Source of the DNA: Gentiana macrophylla
Lineage: Eukaryota > Streptophyta > Magnoliopsida > Gentianales > Gentianaceae
DNA: 64,000 nt
Reading direction: 5' to 3'
Assembly (NCBI GenBank): GCA_026214975.1
Contig: CM047809.1
Location: 129,691,470-129,755,469 of the forward strand
Part shown: positions 32,676-43,232 of the stretch, piece after piece
Layout of the letters: every line of letters begins with the position of its first letter
Numbering within the stretch: the first letter of the stretch is position 1
Notes under the pieces: generated by a model
The model's input: only the letters and a program-made list of their open reading frames with translations
What the model was told of the DNA's origin: nothing
The model's database searches: none
Position numbers and translations under genes: made by a program

Positions 32676-34533
32676 TGTAATATTTCGACTTTGAAAAAAA
32701 GGGTAGGCGTGTCATTTTGCGGCGTAATTAATATTCTTTTTCCATTTTCGTAGGAATTAAACCTTTGAATTATAACGGCTTCGGTCTAATGGTTGTTTGA
32801 GGGTATTTGAGTAAATTCGGGTTTTAAATAATAATTAGGTTGCAGTATATAAACGGAAATATGCTAAAAACCTAGTCATTATTCTTAAAACTCAGAAATA
32901 AGGCAGCCGCACTCCTTCTCTGGAAAGGTGAAACCGCTGTTTTGGCTTTGAAACCGTCAACTTTCGATCCTTGATATCTCTCTCGTTCCTCTTCCGTTTT
33001 CAGATTGTAGCATACCGTTGGAATCCTCGTGACGAGAGCTTCGTATCGGTACCAGGCACATCATCTAACTCTGAGTGCTTAGGTAGAAAAGGTAAGGAGA
33101 AACCCTTACGTTTTCAGTTTTTAATATGTGATGGTGGTGTTGATTTCTTGTTGTTTTGGGGATTTAATTGCGTTAAATTGATGCCTAATTGATGGATGAT
33201 GATTTGGTGGATGGTAGATTATTTCGACATAATTTGGTTGAGAAAGATTGGATTTTTTATTTGAAAACGGAAGAAAACGATGAAGGTTGCGAAATCAGTT
33301 TCTGGAAAATTCCCAGATCGGACGGGCGTCTGGTCTTCTGGACGGGCGTCTGAAGTAAAAGTTGGGTTCAGGATTGAACCTGTTGTAGGTGGACGGGCGT
33401 TTGGATTTTAAATGGGCGTCTGGCTTCTTGAACGAGCGTCTGGTCCTTCAGACGGGCGTTCACCTGGAGCTGGTCTTCCAGTTTTGTTTAATCTGGTTTT
33501 CAACTATCGTTTAGGGTTGTTTAATCAAACTTAAACCTTTTTAAATGTATTACTATTTTATTATAACACCTTTAAACCTTACTTAGGTTAGAATTGGTCT
33601 TTTGATCATGATGAGTGGTGTCGGTGAGGGAGTGTTATCTAAATGAATTAGGATGGCTAGTTAATCACCTATTACTACTCAACTTGCTAGATAAAAGATT
33701 AAACACCAAGTGGTCTTGGGTAGATCCTGATGATCTATAGCGTGATGTGTGAACAGACAGTCAAAGTGAGGGTTCTATCGGCCTGCAGGCCTATAGGCAT
33801 CACCGTATGTTCACACTATCGGAACCTGTCATTGTATCCTGGTGATTTCAATATGTTCCGGGGTTATTGTATCCTGATGATTTCAATATGTCACGTTCCA
33901 CCTTGATAGCATGTTGTAACAAAGATAAGCTAAGTAGCTACAGTTTAGGCATATTGGGAGATGTAACCTTTATGCGTAGAGTCGAGTCTGTCTTGCTTAT
34001 TCAACAGAAATCTAGTTATAATCAACCTTATATATATTCTAAGTTTAAACGTACTTCTCTTCTTTACTGAGTATTATATACTTACCCCTTGTGCATTTAT
34101 GTTATATGTGCTTGGGGGTGAGAAGCCGGACAGGATAACGAGTATTACGAGGAGTATGTTCCTAGGAGGATCTCTGAGCTTGATATTTCATTTTATATGC
34201 ACTTTTATTTACATTTGAGATGTTTCACTGTTTTATATACTTTATTCATAGTACTTTGGGATGATGTGTGTTCATCTCTATTTCTTATTTCATAGTATTT
34301 CCTTGAACTGTTCGAGAGACTTCAGTTGTATTGTTTTGATACACTTTCAGCTTTTAGTACCTTTTCACATTCTAGCATCCTTATGGACATTTATTACCCG
34401 AGCATTAAATTTCCGGGCGCTTCGATTGTATTGATTGTTAGGCTTACATATATAAACGAATTAAATTTTATTTATATATGTGCGACGTCGTATTTCGGAT
34501 AAGCACCGGTGTCAATAGGAGTGGGCGTTCTGA
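32676..34533 (+). repeat. Element A 3' LTR
   Basis: 1858 bp, starting TGTAATATTTCGAC and ending gggcgttctga. It matches the two parts of the 5' LTR with scattered substitutions (for example 33898 G versus A in the 5' copy). Six GACGGGCGTC-type motifs lie at about 33320-33465. The sequence after 34533 (actactcgattg) does not occur after the 5' LTR, which sets the right boundary. No canonical CA end is visible, so the boundary may be off by a few bases. Confidence 0.9.
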
Positions 34534-35078
34534 ACTACTCGATTGTATTGATTAATGATTTGGATTAGATTATATCATATTTTTTAATGTAAGAAAACGT
34601 TAGGTGACTTAGAATACTTGCATCAAATACTTTTAAAGGATTTTTAAGTATACAATTTACTAAATTTCTATCCAAATGCATTAGACTTTTCATTTTACCG
34701 AATTCATATGAAATTGGTTGAGATGAAAGAAATTATGAATGCGGTAATTTTAAAAGGAAATACATTTGATTATCGAAAATGCAATAGCATGAAATAAATA
34801 AAGAAAGTATTTGAATAGATAAATTAAATTATGAGATAACAAGAAGATGCACATATTTTTGTTATTGTTTCCATTTTTTTTAGTGTTAAATTAACTTTTA
34901 AAGTTTTAATCACGATTTTGGTGGAAAAAGGGGAAAATACGTATTTAAAACATGTTGTTCACGTCCCGAACTTTACTAACTATTATCAAAATAGAAAAGA
35001 TCTATATAAAAAAATTATAATCAGGGATAAAAATATAATATCACTAGCCTGGCCTTATGGTTGATGATCCTTAAGTGA

Positions 35079-35080
<2 letters not shown>
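34534..35080. other. AT-rich flank, no gene seen
   Basis: Sequence 3' of element A, very AT-rich, no open frame of note. It is probably the pre-insertion target region. Confidence 0.6.

Positions 35081-35162
<82 letters not shown>
35081..35162. repeat. (AT)n microsatellite
   Basis: About 41 uninterrupted AT units. Confidence 0.98.
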
Positions 35163-35165
<3 letters not shown>

Positions 35166-35384
35166 ATAATCAATCGCATTCTAAACATTCTCTGTAAAGC
35201 AAGTTTTAAGTGCCTAAATGCACGTTAATTAGCTTGTCCTCTTTATTCTACTATTCCTTATAAAATAGATAATCAGATTGTCCTTATATTTAAAGACAAT
35301 CCAGCCCATTGTTCTCAAATTAGTGCAGGCCATGGAATTATATACTTAAGGTTTAACCGTGCACAATTTCCCAGCTAAAGACAC

Positions 35385-35436
<52 letters not shown>
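35385..35436. repeat. (ATT)n microsatellite, tail of the SINE candidate
   Basis: About 17 ATT units; on the minus strand it is the 3' (AAT)n tail. Confidence 0.95.
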
Positions 35437-35546
35437 GACGAATACGTAAAAAAAAAAATGCGCACACACTTGTCCCCACTGAGATTCGAACCCAAAACCT
35501 ACGGGTTAACAACCTCAGTGATTACCACTGGCTAATGCATTATTGG
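35389..35546 (-). mobile_element. Candidate tRNA-derived SINE
   Basis: On the minus strand an A-box-like TTAGCCAGTGG (35525-35535) is followed ~35 bases later by a B box GGGTTCGAATCTC (35481-35493). An oligo(T) and then an (AAT)n tail follow. A 17-bp imperfect duplication CAGCT(A/G)AAGACA(C/T)TATT flanks the unit (35372-35388 and 35547-35563, two mismatches). Pol III boxes, variable simple-repeat tail and long TSD are what a SINE should have. The family is unknown to me. Confidence 0.65.
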
Positions 35547-35563
35547 CAGCTGAAGACATTATT

Positions 35564-36003
35564 GAGCAGTTCTTTTCACCAGTGATTGAAGCAGGCATAG
35601 GCAGAACGGCCACCTAATGTTTATGGTTAATTAAAGTTTATATGTTTTCAATTATCTTTCCAACCTTTTAAGAAATTAGTTTAAGATGGTATATGACGTG
35701 AATAACCCGATCTCATATACGTAACACTCAAACACTTGATCTGGGTCTTTGAAGTAAAGCGGGCCTAATGAATTCTACAACACATCTGGCCTTTGACATA
35801 CTCTGACCTCGATAAAGTGGCTATAACGAAGTGCAAGACGCTCATAATACATCGACATGATGTAGGTCATCATGTGTCTCATATAGATGATCAGTCTGAA
35901 GTAAGATAGTCACCAGCTCCTACCATCGACATAATGCAGGTTCATCTCGGTCTAAGACTCGCAACTCGTTATAAGTCTTTAACAAACTCATACAACTTGA
36001 TTA
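35564..36003. other. No feature recognised
   Basis: Unique-looking sequence without a coding frame or repeat that I can name. Confidence 0.5.
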
Positions 36004-36185
36004 CACGGTCGCCAGAAACGCCCATGCTTTTGGAGCATGTTTGAAAAACCGGCACCTATGTTTTTGGTCTGCGATTTATGGACGTTTTTTCAAACATGGG
36101 CGATTTATGGGCGACTTCGCCCATCCTCAAAAGCGTAACCGTTCATCTTGGGTGTACAATATTATGCTTGCACCAAAAAAATATT
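36004..36185 (+). repeat. GGGCGATTTAT minisatellite block, copy 1
   Basis: Contains CAAACATGGGCGATTTATGG, GCGACTTCGCCCATCCTCAA and AAGCGTAACCGTTCATCTTG. The same block recurs at 36565-36712 in direct orientation, and at 45492-45620 and 48738-48860 as its reverse complement. Confidence 0.75.
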
Positions 36186-36564
36186 TCTTATCCCAAGAGA
36201 GAGGAGTGAAAGACTCCCACTAAGAGAGAGAAAGGCTTGGGATATGAAATATTTTTTGGTGATAATACAAGGAAAGGATAGGCCACCGGTGGCCGCTAAA
36301 ACAAAAACAAAAACGATGTCAAATGAGATCAATCCTGGGCCTTCTCCGAGTCAGTTGACGAAGGATGATGCTCAACAATCTCTTGAAGAAAAGCAGCAAC
36401 ACCAGCGAAAAGGTTCAGTTTATCAGTGCCACCATCAACACCCACTAGGAATGCGGTTGACAGTTGACACTTGCCTCACCATCCGCCGCAGCAACAACAA
36501 TAGGAGGTGTCCCCGCACCCTTGGAGATCTCAGCAGGCACATTGGGGGTAACCACCTCACCCTC
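36186..36564 (+). other. GC-richer insert between two minisatellite blocks
   Basis: A frame across this segment (36148-36615) includes MSNEINPGPSPSQLTKDD. Base composition is unlike the AT-rich surroundings and it is bracketed by repeats, so it could be captured gene sequence. I recognise no protein. Confidence 0.35.
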
Positions 36565-36712
36565 GACGTTTTTTTAACTTGGGCGATTTATAGGCGATTT
36601 ATGGGTGATTTATAGACGATTTATGTGCGATTTATGCGCGATTTCGCCCATCCTCAAAAGCGTAACCGCGCATCTTGGGTGTATATATAGTATTATGCAC
36701 CAAAAAATATTT
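36565..36712 (+). repeat. GGGCGATTTAT minisatellite block, copy 2
   Basis: Five to six diverged units GGCGATTTATGG / GCGATTTATGC in a row (36571-36640), then TTCGCCCATCCTCAAAAGCG and ATCTTGGGTGTATAT as in copy 1. Confidence 0.8.
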
Positions 36713-36773
36713 AATGCACCAACTATATTATTAATTAGAGAAAAAAAATATAAACAAAAGGAGAGTTACATAC

Positions 36774-36816
36774 CTATATTGCCAAATATAAATGCTAAAT
36801 CACCGTTATGTTCCAT
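36774..36816 (-). pseudogene. SWEET transporter exon 1, copy 1
   Basis: 43-bp exon: ATG at 36816, MEHNGDLAFIFGNI, ending G|GTATGT, a good splice donor with the phase-1 end usual for SWEET exon 1. SWEETs are plasma- or vacuolar-membrane sugar uniporters with seven helices; this exon begins helix 1. I find no matching exon 2 downstream, so the copy is a fragment. The upstream bases (ttttatttca before ATG) are shared with the copy at 49139. Confidence 0.7.
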
Positions 36817-37533
36817 TGAAATAAAAATATTATTTGAACCCTTTCTTCTCAAGATCTTGAAGAGTGCAGTGAGTTAATTCTTTCTTGTGGTGCTATATGT
36901 TTAACTTGCATATTGTTTGAAATTGGGGATTGTATATATAAGCAATATTTGACAGCAATATACGCAAAGTTTATTAGTTCGCAAGGTTTTTTTTGGGTTG
37001 AAATCACCTGTCCGATTCGGTGTCTAATTTCGATATCTAAGTAAAAAACTACATATTTTCATGTGTGGTTTAATTTTTTCAGAAAATTTAAGGAAAACAA
37101 AAGAAAAATATTCCAAATTATTTACCTTTAATTCCCTAGCTAGCTAATTAAAACCTACTGCATAGGAAATTATTTTAAAAGGAAAAAAAATCTTAAGAAC
37201 CGTACGTAAACTCTCTAAAAAAAAAATATCGTACGTACACAATATTGATTTTTCTTGAGCAAAACACGTAAACAATGCGGACATATAATAAAGATGAAAC
37301 TTGGGCCTTGGCCGCCAAGGGCATAAGTGTCTTATAGGACAAAATTCAACTATCCTATCCTATGCGGCTCTGTCTTTATATTAGGTTTATTAGAAAGAAA
37401 ATAAATAAATAAATTATACACCCCTTGTATTTTGCAGACGATATATCAAAGAACGAAAAACATGTCGAGGATTAGTGAGGATTAATTTAGTCTATTTATC
37501 GGTTTCGTATTGTATCCAAATTATGGCACTGAT

Positions 37534-37803
37534 TCAAAGCCCATCCTTCATCAAAGCTAAAGTGGAGAATCCCAGCAACAAGAGCTTGAGAAAACAGAAT
37601 CCCATATACTCGAACTTCTTTTTGATCTCGTAATGCTCGCAATTCGAGCAATACGAATAGTTAATAGAAAAAATGGAAGCCCAATTGAAATCACCACAAA
37701 GGCTAGCCATGAGAAGACTGTACTGATGAAAGAGTGTTGGCAAAACCCAAAAATTAAGTTTGAGGAAGTTTTCGAGTTCGAGTTTGGTCAAGTTCTTGTC
37801 CAA
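37534..37803 (-). other. Open frame of uncertain meaning inside the duplication
   Basis: 89 codons on the minus strand. A second minus-strand frame of the same stretch reads as a hydrophobic segment (FSWLAFVVISIGLPFFLLTI). It could be remains of a membrane-protein exon, but I cannot assign a family and give it little weight. Confidence 0.25.
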
Positions 37804-38033
37804 TACGGCGCTGTTCGGTCCAAAGACGGTTACGCTCTTGAGGACTGGCGAAATCGCTCATGTTTGAAAAATCGCCCAAGCTAAAAAACACAGATTTTTT
37901 CACTTTGAAACGGATTTTATGGTATTTTTTTTCATTAAACTCGTTATTTTGATATTTATTACCAATTGTCGTGCATTTTTTGTCCAACACAAGTATGAAT
38001 ACCATTTCTTGGGCATTTATTTTCCTAGACGTC

Positions 38034-38272
38034 ACTTGAATTTTAGAGAAGAGATAATAATATTCTCATTGCACACAAACAGATAGCTAGTCCTTACATA
38101 TAGTATTAGGTAGAGAATAAGACAAGGAATAAAATCTAGTACTAGATATTCTAGTACACCTCCTCCATAACAACCTTACACACAAAGACTAATATACCCT
38201 TCTTGACCTTATCTTCCATAACAACCTTACACACAAAGACTAATATACCCTTCTTGACCTTATGTTCTAACA
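38034..38272 (-). repeat. Element E 3' LTR
   Basis: 239 bp, minus strand TGTTAGAACATAAGG...AATTCAAGT. Contains a 51-bp tandem duplication (units beginning tccataacaaccttacacac, about 38162-38263). Confidence 0.95.
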
Positions 38273-38290
38273 TCGCCCCTCAAACGAGAA
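38273..38290 (-). other. Element E polypurine tract
   Basis: Minus strand CTCGTTTGAGGGGCGA, adjacent to the 3' LTR. Confidence 0.8.
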
Positions 38291-39175
38291 GGGGTCTTGA
38301 TCACTTGGAGTTTCTCTCTAAACTGACTGAATTTGGTGATGGATAGAGGCTTGGTAAAACAATCAGCAATTTGTTCTGAGGAGGGAACATATTTGACAGC
38401 AAGAGATCCTTCCATAATCTTGTCTCGAATGAAATGAACATCTATCTCAACATGTTTGGTTCTGTTAATGGAACACTGGGTTGTAGGCCAGGGCTTGTGC
38501 ACCCAGATTATCACACCATATTACAGAGGTCTTAGGTATGGGAATGCATAATTCATTGATAAGAGACCTGAGCCACTGAATTTCTGCTGTTGTATTTGCC
38601 AGAGATCTGTATTCTGATTCTGTGCTAGACCTGGACACCACTCCTTGTTTCTTGGAGCTCCATGAGACTAAAGAGCCACAGAGATAAACACAATACCCTG
38701 CAATTGACCTTCTGTCAGCTAGATCACATCCCCAATCAGCATCTGAAAAACCTGTAAGAGTAATCCCTTGATCTGGGAGAAAATGCAGGCTATAATCAAT
38801 AGTGCCCTGTACATATCTGAGGAGTCTTTTTAGGGCCTGCCAGTGGATCACCCTGGGATGCTGCATGTATTGACTAAGAGTGTTCACTGCATAAGTCAAG
38901 TCTGGCCTTGTAAAGGTCATGTATTGGAGTGCACCAATGACACTCCTATACAAAGTAGGATTATCCATTAGGGAACTTTCAGTAGAAGTGAGGTCTAGTC
39001 CAAGGGCCATAGGGGTAGGACATGGTTTGAGATGAGTGAAGTCAAGTTTCTGTAGAAGCTGTGTAGCATACATTGACTGATTCAAATAAAGACCTGTATC
39101 ATCCCTATGGACCTGCATTCCTAGGAAATGGTTCAGACTTCCAAGATCCTTCAAGGCAAATTTGGTATTAAGCAT
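38273..39175 (-). pseudogene. pol: Element E RT C-terminal part and RNase H (broken)
   Basis: The main frame 38465-39175 carries the RT connection (LKDLGSLNHFLGMQVHRDDT, then YATQLLQKLDF) and RNase H with SDADWGCDLADRRSIAGYCV, TESEYRSLANTTAEIQWL and IWCDNLGAQALA. At about 38480 it shifts to the frame ending TKHVEIDVHFIRDKI, VKYVPSSEQIADCFTKPLS. The YVDD catalytic motif (LIYVDDILV) is intact at 39224-39235, just upstream of this frame. Confidence 0.9.
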
Positions 39176-39766
39176 CTGTATAAACTTCTGTATCAGAGAA
39201 AATCTGTTGCCAGTGACAAGTATGTCATCAACATAAATAAGGACATAGAGGAGAGTGGTCCCTTGTTTGAAAATGAAGAGGGATACATCTGATTTTGACT
39301 GTCTGAACCCTCAACTGATGAGTTGTTTTCTCAGTTCCTCAAACCAGGCTCTAGGAGCCTGTTTAAGGCCATAAAGAGCCTTTTTTAGACAACAGACATG
39401 ATGAGGCTTTGTAGCATCCACAAACCCTTCAGGTTGGGGCATGTACACTGCTTCCTTGAGATTTCCATTCAGGAATGCATTATTGATGTCAATTTGGTTG
39501 ATTTTCCATTGGCATGCAACAACTAGGGCTAAGATTACCCTGATAGTGGATGCTTTTGCCACAGGACTGAATGTCTCAGTGTAGTCTAGTCCTGGAGTTT
39601 GTAAGAACCCTTTTGCAACAAGTCTTGCCTTGTGCTTATGAACACTCCCATCAACATTCAATTTCACCTTGAATATCCACTTATTTCCCACCAGTTTGAG
39701 TTTACGATTAGGAGGTACCAGTTCCCAAGTATTATTCTGTATCAAGGCCTGATATTCTGCTTGCAT
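39176..39766 (-). pseudogene. pol: Element E reverse transcriptase N-terminal part (stop-interrupted)
   Basis: Reads MQAEYQALIQNNTWELVPPN, VGNKWIFKVKLNVDGSVHKH and KARLVAKGFLQTPGLDYTET, then DINNAFLNGNLKEAVYMPQP and LKKALYGLKQAPRAWFEELR, all standard Ty1/copia RT blocks. A TGA (39311-39313) interrupts the frame before the YVDD region, which is otherwise well preserved. Confidence 0.9.
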
Positions 39767-39779
39767 AGCTGCTTTCCAT

Positions 39780-40980
39780 TCACTCTGCTTTAGGGCATCG
39801 GATACTCTTGTTGGTTGATTGGATATGTAAAGCGAGGGTGAGTGGCCAAGAAAGAGAAGGTCTTGGGTTTGAAGATCCCACTTTTGGATCTAGTTTGCAT
39901 TTGATGAAGTGCGAGGTTGAGGTGTGGAGGTGATGGTAAAGGCAATGGTGATGGTGATGGAGTGTTTTGTGGAGTGAGTGATGGTGATGGTGAAGTGGAA
40001 GGTGATGGTGTGTTGTAAGATGCAGGTACTGGAGAATGAACTTGTGGAGATGGTGAGTATCTCTGTGGTGATGTATGTAGCTGTGTGTGTGTTGAATGGC
40101 TTGTTGAAGGCGTGGTTCTAGTTGCAGGTGAGTCTTGATCCATTTGAGATGTGTTTCTAGTAGGTGAGTTTTCTGGAGGATGTTCTGTACCATTTCAAGT
40201 GGATATACCTGTGTCATCAGGGATATAGAGAACAGGACGTTGCGGACTTGAGTTTCACTAGACACAACTAGGGGGGTGGACACCTTGCTGGGGAAACCTG
40301 TTTTATAAGGAAAATGGTCTTCATTGAAGACCACATCCCTAGAGGTATATATCATACCTGAAGAATCTTGACACAGATGACCCTTGTGGTTAGGACTAGG
40401 TCCTAGGTAGACACATTGTTTAGTATGGAACTGAAACTTGTGGTTTTGGTATGGTCTAAGGTAGGGATAGCAAGCACAACCATAGACTTTAAACTGATCA
40501 TAGTTAGGTTTCTTACCAAGTAGGGCTTCATGAGGTGACCTATTTGACAGAATAGGAGTGGGAAGAGAGTTTATGATGGTGACAACATGTCTAAAACTTT
40601 CCCACCAGTACTTATGAGGTAAGGAGGCTTGAGCTAACAGTGTAAGTCCCATCTCAACTATATGTCTGTGTTTTCTTTCAGCCTTGCCGTTTTGAGCATG
40701 TGCATAGGGACAAGGGTGTCTGAACATAATTCCGGTTTGTTTGAGTATAGGTTCAAAAGCCCTGTATTCCCCCCCAATCAGATTGCAATATTTTGATTTT
40801 CTTGTCAATTTGGTTTTCTGCCATGGTTTTGAATTCCATAAAAGCAGTTAGAGCTTCAGATTTTAATTTGAGAGGATAGATCCAGGTAAACCTGGTGTGA
40901 TCATCCACAAAGTGTATATAGTATGTGTAACCATTTGAAGATCTGATTGGTGAGGGTCCCCACAGATCAGAGTGAATAAG
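39780..40980 (-). pseudogene. int: Element E integrase core and C-terminal linker (frameshifted)
   Basis: The N-terminal part (LIHSDLWGPSPIRSSNGYTY) is at 40975-40916. A seven-C run (40769-40775) adds one base inside the SD.GGEY motif and shifts frame. Downstream reads GGEYRAFEPILKQTGIMFRH, then NGKAERKHRHIVEMGLTLLA with the catalytic Glu intact, and the GKKPNYDQFKVYGCACYPYL block. The final ~110 codons are Ser/Pro/Thr-rich in one frame (39790-40143, ending near QMQTRSKSGI) and appear His-rich in the shifted frame. Confidence 0.88.
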
Positions 40981-41837
40981 TGATGTATGACTTTTATATG
41001 ATTAAATTTACGTTATATTATTATGTTTTATTGACGAATTCTATGTAAAATATATGAAATTATGATATAATTAGTATGAAATATTAATCTTTATAGTTTA
41101 GTATAGTTAGTAGTAAAAGTTAGTATTTATAGTAAAAGTTGTAGTTTTTGTACGGTTTTTAGTGACCGGAGTGTTGTGTCTATTTTACACGGGTATTTTG
41201 TGTTTATTTCATTGCAGAATCCTAAGATGAACTGAAATCCCGAGTAGAGACACTTTTTGAAGTCAATTCAAGTCGTTGGAAGGAAGTTATAAAGCATCAC
41301 TCAATTTAAATGGTCAAGTGGTTAATCGGTTATTAATAATGAAATCCCGAAAACGACACGTATTGGGAATGGCTCGTTAAAAAGACATTTTCTGGGAAAA
41401 TGTTCTTCATGAAAGTTGAAGATCTTCATATAAGCTTTCTAAAGCACTTTGAATCATGAAGATTAGAGGTCTACAACTCAAATGGTGGTCAAGTGGCTAA
41501 TTGATTCGTACTATTGAAAAATCCCGAAAAGGACACGTAATACAAATGGCTCATCGAGAATACGTTTTCTGAAGAAGTGGCCTTGATGAAAGTTGTAGAG
41601 AATTCAACGAGCTTTTCAACGGAAGTTTGATTATGTCATTCTGATATCGAGAACTCAAGTTACGATTTTTAGAAGTTAGCTATGTAATTATATATAATTA
41701 TATATATAATTACACAGCATCTGTGATGATTAAGGGTAACATGGGCTCACATGCTTATAACTAACTGTAATGATTGTCATCATTACACCGGACCGATCCG
41801 GCCAATTTTCAGGACCGGTCCGGGAAGGAGGAAAGTC

Positions 41838-41845
41838 TATAAAAG
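41838..41845 (+). promoter_or_regulatory. TATA box of LTR F
   Basis: TATAAAAG in a GC-richer stretch (ggaccggtccgggaaggagg just upstream), about 860 bp into the LTR. Confidence 0.6.
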
Positions 41846-42857
41846 GGAGATCAGAGGCTCATTTCAAAGGGGTACCAATATATATATACAATATCCTATA
41901 TATATTCTCTATCCCCTCTTTTCTTTAGTTTGTAAATAGACCTTAAGCCGGGAATAAATTAATAGTAGTAGTAGTATCGTGATAATGCTCGGGAAATTAT
42001 CAGAAGTCCGGTGTTGCTAGAGTAGTTGTTATGTCCGGAAGAATACAACTCACGAATAAAGATCTGTAATCGGGTAACTTTTCTCAAGTATTTATGTTTA
42101 TGTTTGTTATTTTCTTCTTTTTAGTTTTTATAATGTTATTAGGCTAGATCTAATAACTAGCCAAAGTTATGTAATCGTATTATTTCGATCTTTTCGTTAA
42201 AAGAATGATGTCTAAGTAAAAGTGATTAAAATTGAGTTAAAATGAATCTTTTTCTATTTCACTACGTAACGATAATATATTCGGAATGACGTAATCAATC
42301 ATGATGAATACCACATATAACCTGGCGATGAACTGACCAGAGAAGTCAGGATATGAGTAAAAATAGAAAAACCGGAGGGTAAAAATGGCCGTCGATTAAC
42401 GGAATCCTATTTCCTACCGAAGGCGATTTGTCCTAGAAAAACAAATCTTATTAACTTTGTACTCGAGATCTTAATAATGTTAAAATCACAGTTTAATTGA
42501 AACTACACCGTTTGTGTTAAATCGATCCGCTTGACAACCGGAGCCTCTTGAATAACATTGGCCATCTGACAAATGGAATCACCTCTTTTATCCGGGGTAG
42601 ATTTATACTCGATACTGTTTTGACTAACTAAGTTTAGCTGAGGCGATTGTGGACATTGGATGATGACAATTTGACATATGACAATTTCATACGCTCGTGT
42701 GAGGAGGAATTGTTGACAATAGAGTACACCGTTTCATTTACTCAATTGGACCTAATAAAAGGAAGATCGAGCACATTCTATTAATTGAAAAGATCGAATA
42801 AATTGATTACATATACTTTGGCTAGTCTAGTCTATAAACTATATATTGGTATCTATA

Positions 42858-42858
<1 letters not shown>

Positions 42859-42911
<53 letters not shown>
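42859..42911. repeat. (AT)n microsatellite in F
   Basis: About 25 AT units near the middle of the LTR. Confidence 0.95.
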
Positions 42912-42912
<1 letters not shown>

Positions 42913-43232
42913 CTATTTATGTACATCTATATATATTTATATATCTATATATATTATATTAGAATAACTTTTAAATTACGCATTTATTTTATGTTGGTTA
43001 GAGTAGTAGTAATGTCTGTGTTATAAAATTGCGGTTTAGATCGAGTTAATAGCAGCTCTTTGGTGTTTAACCACACTTAAAAGAATTACCACTTTTTTCA
43101 CGAGGATTCGACACGACTCACCACTTTATCACTACAATTTGATCCGGTACTTTGCCGGTTAAGATCCGTCTAACCTAGAAAAGGTCATCCCTTTCTTGGC
43201 GCCGTTTCTAAGGTGCGGTTTTGGTAGCGTCA

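Larger units (their letters stand above)
1..34533 (+). mobile_element. Element A: Tekay/Del-type Ty3 chromovirus (5' LTR interrupted)
   Basis: Outermost element of the left half. The gag, protease, RT, RNase H, integrase and C-terminal chromodomain order is that of a Ty3/gypsy chromovirus. The P/Q-rich Gag, the iMet-like primer site and the LTR start TGTAATATTTCG suggest the Tekay/Del clade. The 5' LTR begins about 560 bp before the window: position 1 aligns with 33239 of the 3' LTR. It is cut at 272/26644 by element B. Where both LTRs can be compared, differences are few. Pol is disrupted and two catalytic residues are changed, so the copy is not autonomous. The TSD cannot be checked because the left end is outside the window. 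Confidence 0.9.
36720..38033. repeat. Segmental duplication, left copy (first part)
   Basis: Together with 45487-45715 this matches 47990-48950: SWEET exon 1 and upstream sequence, AGCTAGCTAATTAAAACC, GAGCAAAACACGTAAACAAT, and the stretch from TTTGATATTTATTACCAATT to the minisatellite. Element E split it at ACGTC. Within it, 37290-37540 is absent from the right copy. Confidence 0.8.
40981..43232 (+). mobile_element. Element F: solo LTR in E's integrase
   Basis: 2252 bp with ends TGATGTATGAC...GGTAGCGTCA, flanked by a perfect 5-bp duplication ATAAG (40976-40980, 43233-43237). Reading E across the site without F gives the continuous integrase stretch PLELI then HSDLWG, so the boundaries are exact. 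A TATA box TATAAAAG (41838-41845) shows LTR promoter orientation on +. It contains two diverged ~190-bp repeats (about 41290-41460 and 41480-41650) and an (AT)n tract. No internal region or second LTR, so LTR-LTR recombination is the simplest explanation. The ATGAAAGTTGTAGA region resembles D's LTR. Confidence 0.88.

Noticed and set aside
35081..35162. Palindromic AT tract as replication origin or CRISPR-like structure
   Set aside because: A plain (AT)n microsatellite. The window is plant nuclear DNA and no spacer-repeat array exists.
39780..40170. His-rich protein segment in E integrase
   Set aside because: It is the shifted frame of a Ser/Pro/Thr-rich linker; the other frame (39790-40143) matches the expected pol linker.
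43170..43232. TTGGCGCCGTTTC near the end of F read as a primer site, making F an LTR plus internal piece
   Set aside because: The exact TSD and CA end lie ~40 bp further on, so this sequence is inside the LTR.
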